From contig OX419762.1 of assembly GCA_948567375.1 (NCBI GenBank), positions 49,829,034 through 49,893,033 of the forward strand: a stretch of DNA of 64,000 nt, in the 5' to 3' direction. The notes beneath the pieces are model-generated. The model did no database searches. It was not told the origin of the DNA and saw only the letters and a list, made by a program, of their open reading frames with translations. Positions 46,851-57,771 of this stretch are shown here, piece after piece (within the stretch, counting starts at the first letter, position 1; each line of letters begins with the position of its first letter). The stretch is from Lunularia cruciata (lineage: Eukaryota; Streptophyta; Marchantiopsida; Lunulariales; Lunulariaceae). A program made the translations under genes and the position numbers.

Positions 46851-48420
46851 ATCTTTGGTCTCAAGAAGTTTAGACACTACTTGATTGGAGGGAAAGCCAC
46901 CATTTTCATAGATCACAAGGCTTTGAAGTACATCTTCAACAAGCCTAATGTTGAAGGGAGACTAGCAAGGTGGATGATACTCTTGTCTGAGTATGACTAC
47001 ACCATTGAGGATAGGCCAAGAAAGAAACATGCAAATGCTGATTTGTTATCTAGGGCCTGTGATCATGATGGAGATGATCCAGTGGATGATTCCTTCCTGG
47101 ATGAGGAGCTCATGACAATCTTAGTCACTCAAGAGGTTCCAATGGAGTACAAGGAGATTGTGGATTTTGTGACAAGAGGTAACTATCCAGAAGGGATGCA
47201 TGCTAGGGAGAGGAAGGCCCTTGCAGCAAGATCTAGACCTTACACAATGGTGGAGGATATTCTTTTTCACCAAGGAGCAGTGGTCTACTTCGAAGAGCAG
47301 GGGGTAAGGAAGAGTCTATCCTACTTATAAAGGAGTTTCATGAAGGTTTAGTGTGTGGAGGACACTTTGTAGGAAAGGTGACTGCTTTCAAGATTCAAGA
47401 TGCATGTTACCATTGGAGAGGGATTTTCAAGGATTTTCTTGATTATTGCAAAACTTGTCATGTTTGTCAAGCTTTTTCTAGAAATTCTACATCCATTCTA
47501 CCACTTAGATTAATTCCATTGCTAGGACCTTTTAAGAAGTGGGGAATTGATTTTTTAGGTCCTCTCAATATAACCCCAAGGAATAATCAGTATATTATGG
47601 TAGTTATTGATTATCTTACTAAGTAGGTTAAGGCTAGACCATTGAGGGACAAGAATGAAGATGAAGTGTGTAGATTTCTTTATGAATGCATTATCACTAG
47701 GTTTTGATGCCCTTTGGAGTTGGTTTCTCATAGAGGAGGAGAGTTTACAGAAAGCATTACTCTAGCCATGCTACGACATTTCTCTATCACACATAGAGTA
47801 ACTACATCCTATAAGCCAAATTCCAATTGCTTGGCAGAGAGAACCAATCAGACCTTGTGCATGATGTTGGCCAAAGATGCAGAAATGGAGGGGGCTAAAC
47901 ATCATTGGGGCAAGAGGATTCATGCAGTTTTGTGGAAGTACAAGACAACCATGAAGACTTCCACCGGGTATTTTCCATTTCAATTTGTATATGGTATTGA
48001 TTCTACCATACCTATTCACTTTGATCTTCCTACCTTCCAAAGCATTCATAAGAGATTGAAGAAAGCACAAGGAGATGATGCAAAGAAGTCAAGGAAGGAA
48101 AAACTCATGGAGTTGGAAGAGGCAAGAGCAGTTGCTATGGTTTGGGTGGAGCAAGCCCAAAGGAAACAAAAGGAGAGTAATGACAAAAGGCAAGGCAAGA
48201 AGAAGGTGGAGCTTTTCAAAGAAGGTGATTGGGTAATGTTGTTTGATTTTATTTGATTCAAGAGAGTGCAAAAGAAGTTTTTGCCTAAGTACTTTGGACC
48301 TTTCATAGTAGAGAAGGTCTGGGGCAATTACACCTATGATCTCAAGGAGTTAGGAATAAGATACTTTGATAGGATTAACCATGATAAGTTGAAGATATAT
48401 CATAGAAGGTAGAGAGACCT
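46851..48420 (+). pseudogene. Family B RNase H-integrase remnant
   Basis: Starts inside RNase H (IFGLKKFRHYLIGGKATIF; HKALKYIFNKPNVEGRLARW; ANADLLSR). Integrase zinc domain 47340-47500 (CKTCHVCQAF), core with WGIDFLGPL; LVSHRGGEF, where His replaces the second catalytic Asp; and NCLAERTNQTL (Glu). C-terminus FKEGDWVMLFDF. Stops near 47327, 47624, 47706 and 48254. Followed by a polypurine tract (TGGGGGTAAA, 48451-48460) and LTR. The 5' half is missing, replaced by A4. Confidence 0.8.
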
Positions 48421-48460
48421 TCACTTTGAGGACAAAGTGAAAACTTAGTCTGGGGGTAAA

Positions 48461-49197
48461 TGTAACACCCATTTGTACATGTGTGTGGTATTGTGATATT
48501 TAGCTTGGTATTACAAGTTTTTGAGAGATATTATTTATATAAAGATAAAGCATGGTTCTACATAAGTCATAATTAGCTAAAGTTATTCATAGCTAAGATA
48601 AGGGGGACCTTACTTTAAAGGAAGTAGAAAAGATGAGCACCACTATTTTGGATTCTAGTCTATTGGCTTGGTATTATTATTAGGTGTTTGGCTTTGAGGA
48701 AAGAGTTGAGAACTCTTGGACCCGCAAGCCTTTTTGTTTTGGATTCTTCTATAGTCCAAGGATGGCCCATGTGAAGGAATCCTTGACTTAGTGGTTGGGT
48801 CAAGATAAAATCACATGCTATTGGAATATGCCCATGTGAATGGATATTCCTTTCTACTTTTTGACTCTACTTGACTTTTAGTCTAGTAACTTGAGTTACT
48901 ACGGTAATTAGTAACTTTGGTACGTAACTATTTCACAAGTATATAAACAAGGGGTAATTAGTAACTTTGGTACGTAACTATTTCACAAGTATATAAACAA
49001 GGGGTGAGGAGGTACTCATCAGCCTTTCATTTGCAACTATCTCTCTCATTGAGTTCTCTAGTGAGCAATGTCTTGAGTCTTGGAGTGTTAGCCTTGGAGG
49101 AGTATGATGGAGTTTGGGTTCCTTGCCTTCTTAGTCCATGGTGCGCTACCATAATAGCCATTAGAGGTTCATCCTGAGTGAGAGACAAGCCGGCTCA
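48461..49197 (+). repeat. Family B 3' LTR with internal 50-bp duplication
   Basis: TGTAACACCC...GGCTCA, 737 bp. Longer than other copies because a 50-bp unit (starting GTAATTAGTAAC) is repeated in tandem at 48904-48953 and 48954-49003. Follows a B polypurine tract. Its right flank is family A pol (copy A5). Confidence 0.85.
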
Positions 49198-50169
49198 CAG
49201 TGCAAGGAAGACCTAATCTTGGAGGAAGGCAAAGTGCTTAAAATATCCAAGACCGTCATCCCCGAGGAATTGAAAGATTTCACTCAACTATTTAAAGAGC
49301 ACCATGATGTGTTTTCTTGGTCAATTGAGCAAATGCTTGGAATTTCCAAACAATTTGGGGAGCAATGGATTGATTTGATGGAAGGTGCAGTTCCAATCTA
49401 GTAGCAACAATACCATTTGAATCCAAAGTACTCACTTCTTTGTGAAGGATAAAATTGATAAATGCTTGGGGGTCAGAATTATATTTCTAATTTTGAGCAA
49501 TGAATGTGTATCCCCAATTTCATTGTTCTAAAGAAGAAGACAGGGAAGATTTGGGTGTACCAAGATTTTTGCAAGTTGATTGCAGTGACAAAGAAGGATC
49601 ATTATCCCTTGCCATTTATGGATATAATTTTAGACCAAGTAGTAGTAGTTTGATGGAATTTTTTTAGTATAGCCAAGTGTCCATTCAAGAAGGCAACAAG
49701 GATAAGGCTTCATTTACCATTGATTGGGTTACATATGCATACAATCAGATGCACTTCAGGTTGTGTAATGCTCTTGCTACATTTCAACAAATGATGAATG
49801 TTATTTTTAAGGACTTCCTTTGGATAATTGTGGTGATCTTTATTGATCACTTCTGTGTGTTTGGATGGAGAGAAGTGCACTTGGATTACCTCAACAAAAA
49901 TTTTGAGTGGTGTTGTATTGTAGGCTTGTCCTTACACCCAAAAAAAAAATTTGTGATGATAAAAGGAATCATGTTGGGACATTGGGCGTCAAGCCAAAGA
50001 ATAAAGGTTGATGTTGAGAAAGTTAAGGTTATACAAGCCTTGGAATCTCCCAAAAATATTTGGGAGTTATGAGCCTTCTTGGGTCATATCAGATACTATA
50101 GTTGCTTTGTCATTGATTATGCAGTGTTGGCTACACCCTTAATAAAGTTACTTAAGAAATCTGAGGATT
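49198..50169 (+). pseudogene. Family A RT, left part of copy A5
   Basis: Starts in the pre-RT region (ILEEGKVLKISKTV; HHDVFSWSIEQMLG). RT palm pieces to 50072; the catalytic box reads FIDHF (His for the second Asp). Thumb LESPKNIWEL, then a stop, then AFLGHIRYYSCFV and LLKKSEDL at 50169. More diverged from A1 than A4 is, so an older copy. The C1 element is inserted after GGATT at 50169; coding resumes at 60069. Confidence 0.8.
50166..50169 (+). repeat. Target-site duplication GATT, left
   Basis: GATT precedes TGTCATGCC of C1 and recurs at 60069-60072 after its last base. Removing C1 and one GATT restores an A pol sequence (TGAGGATTATCTG) of the same length as in copy A1 (CAAAGACTATCTG). Confidence 0.8.
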
Positions 50170-50618
50170 TGTCATGCCATTTCTAGTTCCGCATCTAGAT
50201 GCTCGGACACTGGAGTTCTAGTGATAGTAGTTAGAGTTATTTCAGCAATTTCTCAGAGACTACTTTCCGACGGTTAGATTTTGTGTTTGGGGTACTGACT
50301 TCACAGTGGGGCCCACTGTCACTTTGCACCGTTTGCACCGTTGAGTGTGCCGTCAGCGGGACCGTTAGGGTTTTAGTGCTAGCTCAAGTCCAGGGGGTAT
50401 AGTTTTGAAGTGAGCTTTAGAGAGCTCACTTCTCTGATGTTGAGCCTTCAAGTTCCTGGCTATGGTGGACAGAGGCCGGCGAGCGTCACCTGGATTCTCT
50501 ATGCTTGAGTGGGTGTGGCTTGACTGTAATCAGTGCCCAATTGTTGGCAGTTTATAGAGTGATAGATCAAGTACTGATCTGAGTTGAGTTGAGTTGAGAG
50601 TGGTAAGCAATCTGATTA
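50170..50618 (+). repeat. C1 terminal repeat block A1
   Basis: 449 bp starting TGTCATGCC, ending CTGATTA; ~95% like A2 (59513-59961) by eye. Runs directly into leader (CATCAGAGAAGTG), as in C2. There is no copy of block B after it. Confidence 0.85.
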
Positions 50619-51846
50619 CATCAGAGAAGTGAAGTCAAGGGGAAATCGGGTGCAAGAACTATGAGTGTTGGTGGTATCTCCAAGCTCGGTGGATCGTTGG
50701 TAGCTTGATTCAAGTTCAGTGTTTCCCTAGTGTGCAGAAGCTCGTTCAGTTGATGCAGATTTGGCAGTTAGGCGGATGGTGTGCAGAAGCGCTGGCCAAA
50801 TTTTGAGCAAAGAAGGAGCAATTTTCGAGCAGTGTTGTGATTTTGAGCTCAGGAGGTGAAGGCAGGACCAATTTGCTGCGAGTTGGGCTTAGAAAGTCAA
50901 ATTGAAGGTGGAGTTGGGAAGCTCTTCTCATGAATTTGTGATTTGGAAAAACCCGTTTTGTCAATTAGGCTCGAGTGGAAAGTTAGCGGGGGATTTGGCG
51001 GACAGCCATCTTTAGGGTTTATGTCAGATTTTACATCAGATTTGGAGGAGTTTTCGCTGTTTGGCCAGATTTGGAGGAGTTTCGCTAGTTTGGAGGAGTT
51101 TTGCAGATTTGGAGAAGTTTTGCCAATTTTGGAGGAGGTTCGAAATGGCAACAAGAAAGGCCTCATTTGGCTGAATTTTGGTGTTTTGAGGCTTCAAGGC
51201 ATAGGGCTATGAGAGGCTACGAAGGCCTAGAAGGGCCAACTTGCTGGCGTGAGGCTAGCTAGTTTAGAGTAGATCTTGGTCATTGGTTGGCAAAATCTGC
51301 CTTTCCTGCTAGATTGTGCGGAACAGGGTTTGACCCCTAGATCTCTTGTTTCTAGACTGGTGCCCTAGCCAATTGGTCCACCCTCACTTGTTGTCATAGT
51401 GATTGTGCCACTGTTATCTATACACATGTAGCTTTGGCTAGGAGAGGCAGTTTGATCTCATTCTTGGTGATCCTGGTAGCTTAGGACTTAGATCCGAACT
51501 GCTCTTATGTCAAATGCCAAATGGTGGCAGAGTCAGTCCCTTGTTGTGTTATGAGATGGAGGGTTTTCATTTAGATTTCTTGTGATTGGATCCCCTCCAT
51601 TCTTTGCTTCCTGTTTGTGCACCATGTTTGTGTGAGGTGCCCTGACTTTTAAACGTTGGTGCTCTGGTGTGCTCTCGGTGGTGAGGCTGGAGTGATGACC
51701 AGTCAGACTACCTTTGTTTCTCTCCGGTGAGGCAAGAAGTGATGACCTGCAGACCGTGAGAGTGTGTGTTATGATGGCAGGTTACAAGTTGCCATTCCCC
51801 TAGTGTAGTTATCTCGGTTAGAGTTACATTAGTGGGTGGTGTTTAG
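50619..51846 (+). other. C1 untranslated leader
   Basis: About 1.2 kb before Gag. Short open frames (up to 89 codons) are not preserved in C2, so they are unlikely genes. Holds small imperfect repeats of GGAGGAGTTTTG at 51040-51140. The first bases, CATCAGAG, resemble part of an initiator-Met PBS (TATCAGAG), but the match is weak. Confidence 0.6.
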
Positions 51847-53586
51847 TTGGTGTTGGCACGTGGTGGTGTTGGCACTTGGTGGGGCACTTGCGGTTGCGAC
51901 TTGCAGTTGCAGTTGGTGGTTCGGGTTTGCTGTTGTGGTTACTTTGTCACGACGGAGTTCTTTGGAGATTCCAGAGGAGTTAGCCCTATAGTAAGTAGTG
52001 GGTTTACTCAAAGTGGTGCTCGGTATCAACCTGTATCTCAGGTCCTAGTGAGGGAGGAGATTGACTCTGAGTTGGAGTTTGACATAGGAGTTGATTCAGT
52101 TGAGAGTGCACTTGGTGTGTCCGCACCGTTGTTGTGGGACATGGACGAGATTTATGGGGCCTCTAAAGGCCCTAGGCGTTACTCTGGTACAATGGGTACC
52201 ATTGAGTTGGATGACTTCATCCAGGAGTTTGACAGTTGGTATGATCTGCAGTAGATGCGGAACCCGACTTTGTTCACACCCTTCATGGCATGGAAGGGGT
52301 TGTTTCAACACTTGGAGGGTCCGCTGATGGATGACTACCATGAGTTCAAGAGAGCTCATTTGGAGGAGATCAAGTTATGGAGACAATATTGGTCTCCACA
52401 CTATGTCTCCATCACTTCAGGCTTGATGGCCAAGAGTAGATTGGCTGTACCTACAAGTTCTAGCTCAAGTAGTGTTGGTGGAGCTAGTGGAGGTGCACTA
52501 GCTAGAGATAGTGCTACTACGAGTGGAGGTACCGCTACAGGAGGTGGTGTGGTACCGGGGTTTAACCCCATGGTGGAGTTCTTCCTATGTTTGAGGCAGA
52601 ACTACCAAGGAGTGCGGACTGATAAGCTGAGGAGCTTGCAAGAGTTCCAACGGAAGGCTGGAGAGAGCCTATGCGAGGCATACACTCGCATGAGGCGGCT
52701 GATCAGTTTCACTCAAGGAGTTACTGAGGCCCAGGCAGTCCAGTTTTGGTATGGGATACTGGATAGGGAGTTGCAATGTAGAGTTTGTGATGCTACGTTG
52801 TTGTAGGCTACTTCGCCCACTTTCGCAATAGTCTTTGGTTTGGCTGAGCGTACTGAGCTCAACATGGTGGAGGAGAGAGTGGTGACATCTGGCTTTGGTA
52901 GGGAGACCTCATCCACGGCTGTGACTTCTTCTAGAGTGCAGCAGAGTACACCATGCCCAGTTGGTTTTGAAGGATAGGGTGGACAGCCTAGATCCTATGG
53001 AGCAAGTGGAGGGCCTAGTAGAGTTAGACCCTTACCCTCATTTTCAAGTCAGCAACAGCCAATGAGTGGTGGTGTTGCTTGTTGGACTTGTGGTGGACCT
53101 CACCATAGGAGAGAGTGTACTCAGGGCAGCGGACCTGATACCTCTGGTGCATCACAGCCAACACAGAGGCAATGTGAGCATTGCCACAGATTTGGTCACA
53201 CTAGTGATCGGTGTTTTGACCTACACTCGGAGTTACGGAGTGGTAGAGCTGCTATGGCAGGTAGTAGAGGAGCTCCAGTTCATGGAGGACGAGGTGGTAG
53301 AGGTGGTGGTAGAGGATCTACACCTAGTAGGGATGTAGTACCTGCCCTTACTTCTGACACAACTATGGCTACTCGGATTGAGCAGTTGGAGCAGAGATTG
53401 GCTAGTATGGCTATTGCTCAGAGGAGATCAGATTTGGGTGTTGAGGCTTCCACCTCATATGCTGGTGATAGAGATGCTTTGGACTTCATGTGCAGAGCAG
53501 CCCAGGTGGATGCATCTGCAGCAGTGACTAGGAGTGTAGTACGTGCTCTAGAGCCTAGAGGAGCATCAGTGGAGTTGGACCCATAG
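51847..53586 (+). pseudogene. C1 Gag
   Basis: One frame interrupted by TAG at 52252, 52804 and 52975. Gag domain: IELDDFIQEFDSWYDLQ, FMAWKGLFQHLEGPLMDDY, FQRKAGESLCEAYTRMRRL and VQFWYGILDRELQ. Ser/Gly/Thr-rich insert at ~52450-52560. Two zinc knuckles near 53080-53210: CWTCGGPHHRREC (C-x2-C-x4-H-x3-C) and CEHCHRFGHTSDRC (C-x2-C-x4-H-x4-C), followed by a Gly/Arg-rich stretch (GGRGGRGGGRG), all suited to RNA binding. A short coiled-coil-like segment (RIEQLEQRLASM) lies near 53370. The frame ends with TAG at 53584. Confidence 0.8.
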
Positions 53587-54411
53587 AGAGGAGAGGTTGG
53601 GAGATAGGTCAGACTTCCCCAATCTTGCTATTTAAGGCATTGCAGATGACATCCATGGTTCCTAGACGTCCCAATGCAGGTGTGGTAGGTGGTGATGGAG
53701 TACATGATGGACTACCTGCTAGTCAGCCACCTGCTATTACACAGACTAAGTCTAGCATGATGTTGGGGGCGGCTCAGCTGATTATGCAGCATCCTTTGTT
53801 TTCAGCTAGTGACATGTTTACATTAGGAGTTGACCCAACCCCATTGTTCCGGTTGGCTGCCACGTTGTGTGAGAGTAGGGATGGTGCAGTTTCTACTACT
53901 AGAGAAAAGGTGGTTGGTAGTGGAGCTGACTTGGTTGAGGAGCATGGGATCCGTTCAGCGACCGTGGTTTATGGTAGGCAGCAGCGGCTAGACTGGAGGA
54001 GTTGCCAACTAGACCGGCGAGAGAGCACGGTTCACACCTGGTGTTGTCCTATTGGATAACCAGAGGGGGATTTTTTGTTTGGTGGGACCTTCAGGGAAGG
54101 TCTATACACCATAGAGAGTCTTGTTAGACTCTAGTGCGCAGCCCCTTATGTTGGGGAAGGCTGCAATTGTCGGTCTGGAGTTACGGAAGACCGATGTGGA
54201 GAGGTGTCCATTTCAGATCTAGACATCTCTAGGTGGTGGTTCGACACAGTACATCACATGTGGAGAGCTTGTTGTCTAGGTTTAGCCTGGTCATCCGACT
54301 GATAGCTCGGTGGTGAGAGCTCAGGCTATTGCAACGATAGCTGAGTCATATGATGTGCTAGTTGGGGGAGCAGTGTTATACCCCATGGGTTTCAGCATTG
54401 ACTATTGAGAG
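53587..54411 (+). pseudogene. C1 Gag-protease linker and aspartic protease
   Basis: 53625-54059 is a linker without known motifs (GAAQLIMQHPLFSASDMF). From 54061 the main frame encodes a retropepsin-like domain: LLDSSAQPLMLGK holds the catalytic Asp, with Ser where Gly is usual (DSS for DSG), and ESYDVLVGGAVLYPMGF matches the C-terminal part of gypsy proteases. TAG codons at 54112, about 54223 and about 54280 interrupt it. Sits directly before the methyltransferase. Confidence 0.7.
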
Positions 54412-54517
54412 GAGATAGCCTCTTAAGACCTGGTTGGCAGTCTGGTGAGGGACGGGTATGTCGCCTACCAGTATGCTTTAGTAGTGGCAGTCTTGCTCCT
54501 CACTACAGACCGGGACC

Positions 54518-55486
54518 ATGGCAGCATCAGTTTTGGCTTTCAGCGGTGCAGTTACTTGGCCTGGTGACTTGTTGGAGGGGAACGCCCATGCAGAGGATAC
54601 TCCAGTACTAGAGGAGATCACTTGGCTATGGAGTACGAGAAGGATTGTTCCATCCACCTTGGATGTTCCATTGTGGAGTTCAGAGGAGGCATTGCAGCAG
54701 CATGCAGATCAGTTGGTGCAGCAGGCTTGGAGTGGAGCCTTCGTACCATCAGGGGATGAGTGTGAGGATGAGCCTCTAGAGGCGATTGCTTTGATACCTC
54801 TGGATACCACACTCATTTCTTGGCAGTATCCATTAGAAGGGATATGCCTATTGGAGTTGTTTGGTGGGATCAGCATCGGACTAGCTGCGGTGTTACAGGC
54901 GGGTATACGAGTACAGAGGTACTTGTATGTAGAGAGAGATGAGACTGCTAGGCAAGTCTCTCTACATCATGTGGCGCACTTGGCCTATCGGTATCCGGAG
55001 TTATTACCGATGTCAGCAGTCAGAGGTTACCAAAAGGCCCTACGAGGAGACATTTCCTTACTGGGGGCGCATGACCTAGAGAGACATGGGCCTATTCACT
55101 TGGTGATTTCTAGATGGCCATGTCAGGGACATACACGTGCTGGTAGAGGATTGGGTCTTCAGGATCCTCGTTTAGGTGTGTTTTGGGAGATGTTACGGAT
55201 ATTACAACATCTCCAGGTTCATCAGTCTATTTCTCCAGCTTACCTTTTGGAGAACGTTCCTTTGATGGGTGATTCTTGCACTAGAATGGTGGCGAGTACA
55301 CATCAAGTCCATTCTTGGATGGGACCTGCTATATTGTTAGATGCAGCCAGAGTGGGATCACGGGCTCATCGTCTTTGTCTTTGGTGGACGAACCTCTTAC
55401 CTAGAGAGGTTCTACAGCATGCTAATGATGGGATTCAGCAATTGGACCACATTCTTGTTGATGATATCTTGGATGTTGGGCGTTAG
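54518..55486 (+). CDS. Retrotransposon-borne DNMT3-like cytosine-5 DNA methyltransferase, motifs I-VIII
   Basis: An open stretch of 322 codons. Residues 1-105 have no clear match. From 112 on, C5-methyltransferase motifs in canonical order: I LELFGGI (112-118, SAM binding); II VERDE (138-142); III RGDI (176-179); IV PCQG (201-204; Cys202 is the catalytic nucleophile, codon at 55121); VI ENV (245-247); VIII AHR with LWWTNL (283-293). DxxxVxxxHR...WxNL and the unpermuted order resemble DNMT3 more than DRM (permuted) or bacterial enzymes; this is judged from memory. Reaction expected: transfer of methyl from SAM to C5 of cytosine in DNA. Lies between protease and RT in the polyprotein, shifted in frame from both. 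All recognisable catalytic motifs are kept although other parts of C1 have decayed. Confidence 0.85.
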   Translation: MAASVLAFSGAVTWPGDLLEGNAHAEDTPVLEEITWLWSTRRIVPSTLDVPLWSSEEALQQHADQLVQQAWSGAFVPSGDECEDEPLEAIALIPLDTTLISWQYPLEGICLLELFGGISIGLAAVLQAGIRVQRYLYVERDETARQVSLHHVAHLAYRYPELLPMSAVRGYQKALRGDISLLGAHDLERHGPIHLVISRWPCQGHTRAGRGLGLQDPRLGVFWEMLRILQHLQVHQSISPAYLLENVPLMGDSCTRMVASTHQVHSWMGPAILLDAARVGSRAHRLCLWWTNLLPREVLQHANDGIQQLDHILVDDILDVGR

Positions 55487-56232
55487 TCTCAGAAAATAGT
55501 AGTGGCTGATAGGTCACCTATGGCAGTGGTGAACCTAGTTGGATAGCCTAGAGCGCATTTCCCACACTCATGAGTTTCCCATGCTTTCATGATTTTTGAG
55601 AGGGAAGACCTAGACTTGTTTGGGACTCACAATTACAGCAGTTAGTGGAGCCCAACGCTGATGAGAGAGAGCGGGCGATGGGTTTTTGCACCGGTATTAC
55701 CGCTGTTCCAGCAGTGTCAGAGGCATCCAAGCGTCAGGTGTTAGGTCAGGCTATGGACTTGAACTGTTTGACCTGGATTGTGAGCCTTGGCTTGGCAAAG
55801 CAGCGTAGGATGCGCTTGATAGGCATCACCACTCGGACACTTGTGAGCCCTGTGCCTATCAAGATGATTCAGGCACATGCTGGGGGCGATGGACCGAGTG
55901 GACATGGTATTCTTGGGACACATCCAATAGCTACTAGGGAGAGTGGTCTACTTGGAGTCCATCCAGGTGAGCGTGGGCTACTTGGATTACACCCTTGGTC
56001 CACATGAGATGCAGCTAGAGGACGTATGGAGCTTGCAGCCAGAGTGGAGGGAGTTTTTCGCATAGAGGTTGGGACCTCTAGTGGTTGGGAGCATGACACT
56101 ATTGCTCCCAAGGGCCCAGTGTAGCAGCCAGTCAGTACGTCTTCCACTCCTACTACAGTTACAGAGGATACTTGGGAGCCAGATCTTGGACCCAAGCTTA
56201 CTAGAGAGGAAAGACGGAGGGTTTGGAGGTTC
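55487..56232 (+). pseudogene. Methyltransferase C-terminus (motifs IX-X) and linker to RT
   Basis: After stops at ~55487-55640 the main frame resumes. DERERAMGFCTGI and LGQAMDLNCLTWIVSLGL fit the C-terminal end of C5-methyltransferases (end of the target-recognition domain, and motif X, which completes the SAM pocket). The methyltransferase is therefore nearly full length, broken by stops/frameshifts in the 55490-55640 stretch. From ~55800 to 56232 there is a Gly-rich linker with a duplicated GLLG(V/L)HP motif and no known domain. Confidence 0.7.
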
Positions 56233-57771
56233 TTGAGGAGTTACACGAGTTGTTTTGCCTTTAGTATGAAGGATTTGGGTGCTCTGAAGGGACTTGGTAT
56301 ACGGATTGAGCTGACTAGCAACACACCAGTTTTCCGACATCCTTATCGATATAGTGAGATGGAAAGGACATTGATTCTGAACCGGAGTAGTGACCTTTTT
56401 GAGGCTGGTTTGGTGGAGATTTCACATGGAGAGTATGCATCAGTGGCAGTGATGCCAGCCAAGAAGGATATGCATGGCAACTATACAGATAGGCGGATGT
56501 GTGGAGATTACTGTCCTATCAACCAATAGACCAGGGCTGATCGGTATGCTATGCCTACACCGGAGGAGATTTTTGATGCGATTGGGCATGCAAAGGTCTT
56601 CAGTACTTTGGATTTTCGAGCGGGATATCATCAGTTGCCGATCAGGGAGGAGGATAAGTCCAAGATAGCATTTTGGGCTATTGATCCTCACGGCAAGGAT
56701 GTGTTATATCAGTGGAGGTTCTTACCATTTGGGTTAAAGAACGCTCCTGCTGAGTTCTAGAGGGTCATGGATAAGATCCTGGCTGGATTGGATTTTGCTC
56801 AATGCTATATTGATGACATTTTGGTTTATAGCACTACTGTGGAGGAGCATGAGAGACAGTTGTTGGAGGTGTTTGAGAGGTTGAGATCTCATGGACTCAA
56901 ACTACATCCTAGGAAGTGTAGGTTCTTCCACAAGCAGGTTGAGTATTTGGGTCACACTATCTACCCCAGAGGATTTGGTGTTCAGGAGACCAAGGTGGAG
57001 GCTATTGCACGTATTCCTTGGCCTACGGATGTGAGCAGAGTGCGAGCATTCCTTGGGTTGGCAAACTTCTATCGCCGCTATGTTAGAGGATTTAGTGTCA
57101 TTGCCAAGGCCTTGACAAAGCTGACCAAGCTTACATAGGAGTGGTGTTGGGGAGATGAGCAGGAGAGAGCTTTTGTAGAGCTCAAGGAGAGGTTGACATC
57201 TGCTCCTATTTTGAGGAGACCAATCACGGGACGACCATTTCAGGTTTATACTGATTGGAGTATGTTGGAGCTTGGAGCGGTGCTCACCCAGCATGATGAT
57301 GAGGGGAAGGAGTTTGTGGTGGCCTATTCTAATCGCTCCAACAATTCAGCGGAGGCGAAGTATAGTTCATATGAGGGAGAGTGCTTGGCAGCAGTTTGGG
57401 CAGTAGCACATTTCTGATGTTACCTATTTGGTAACCCCTTCACTCTCATCACTGATCATCAACCGCTGAAGTGGTTGATGGAGTCCGACAAGCTTTCAGG
57501 GAAGCTTGCACGATGGGCTCTAATTTTACAGGAGTATGATTTCACGGTTGTTCATAGACCTAGAGTGGTGAACCATGATGCAAATGGGTTGAGTAGAAAC
57601 CTATGTCCCAACCAGCAGGATCAGACCGGAGCACGTTGGCATGGTGAGACAGATGAGGAGATGGTGCCAGGTTGGCATGCATCGGCCTTTCTGTGTATAT
57701 TTGCAGAGGCTTTGGTGGTATCTCTCTTAGTGCATGCAGGAGAAGTTATTGAGGTCACAGATCCAGAGTGA
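56233..57771 (+). pseudogene. C1 reverse transcriptase-RNase H
   Basis: One frame with TAG at 56527, 56758 and 57136, and a TGA near 57415. RT: MPAKKDMHGNYTDRRMCGDY, FSTLDFRAGYHQLPI, FLPFGLKNAPAEF and the catalytic box CYIDDILVYS (both Asp present). Thumb VRAFLGLANFYRRYVRGFS. RNase H: VYTDWSMLELGAVL (Asp), EGECLAAVWAV (Glu), ITDHQPLKWLM (Asp) and NHDANGLSR (Asp). The active-site residues are all preserved. Comparison with C2 shows Gln codons at the first two TAG positions. Confidence 0.85.

Noticed and set aside
50943-51212. 89-codon frame in the C1 leader
   Set aside because: No match and not preserved in the C2 leader; treated as non-coding.
53270-53330. Gly/Arg-rich stretch as a separate RNA-binding protein
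   Set aside because: It is in frame with the two zinc knuckles and is simply part of C1 Gag.
54518-55486. N6-adenine (Dam-like) methyltransferase, as found in DIRS elements
   Set aside because: No DPPY-type motif; PCQ and ENV motifs in order identify a cytosine-5 enzyme.
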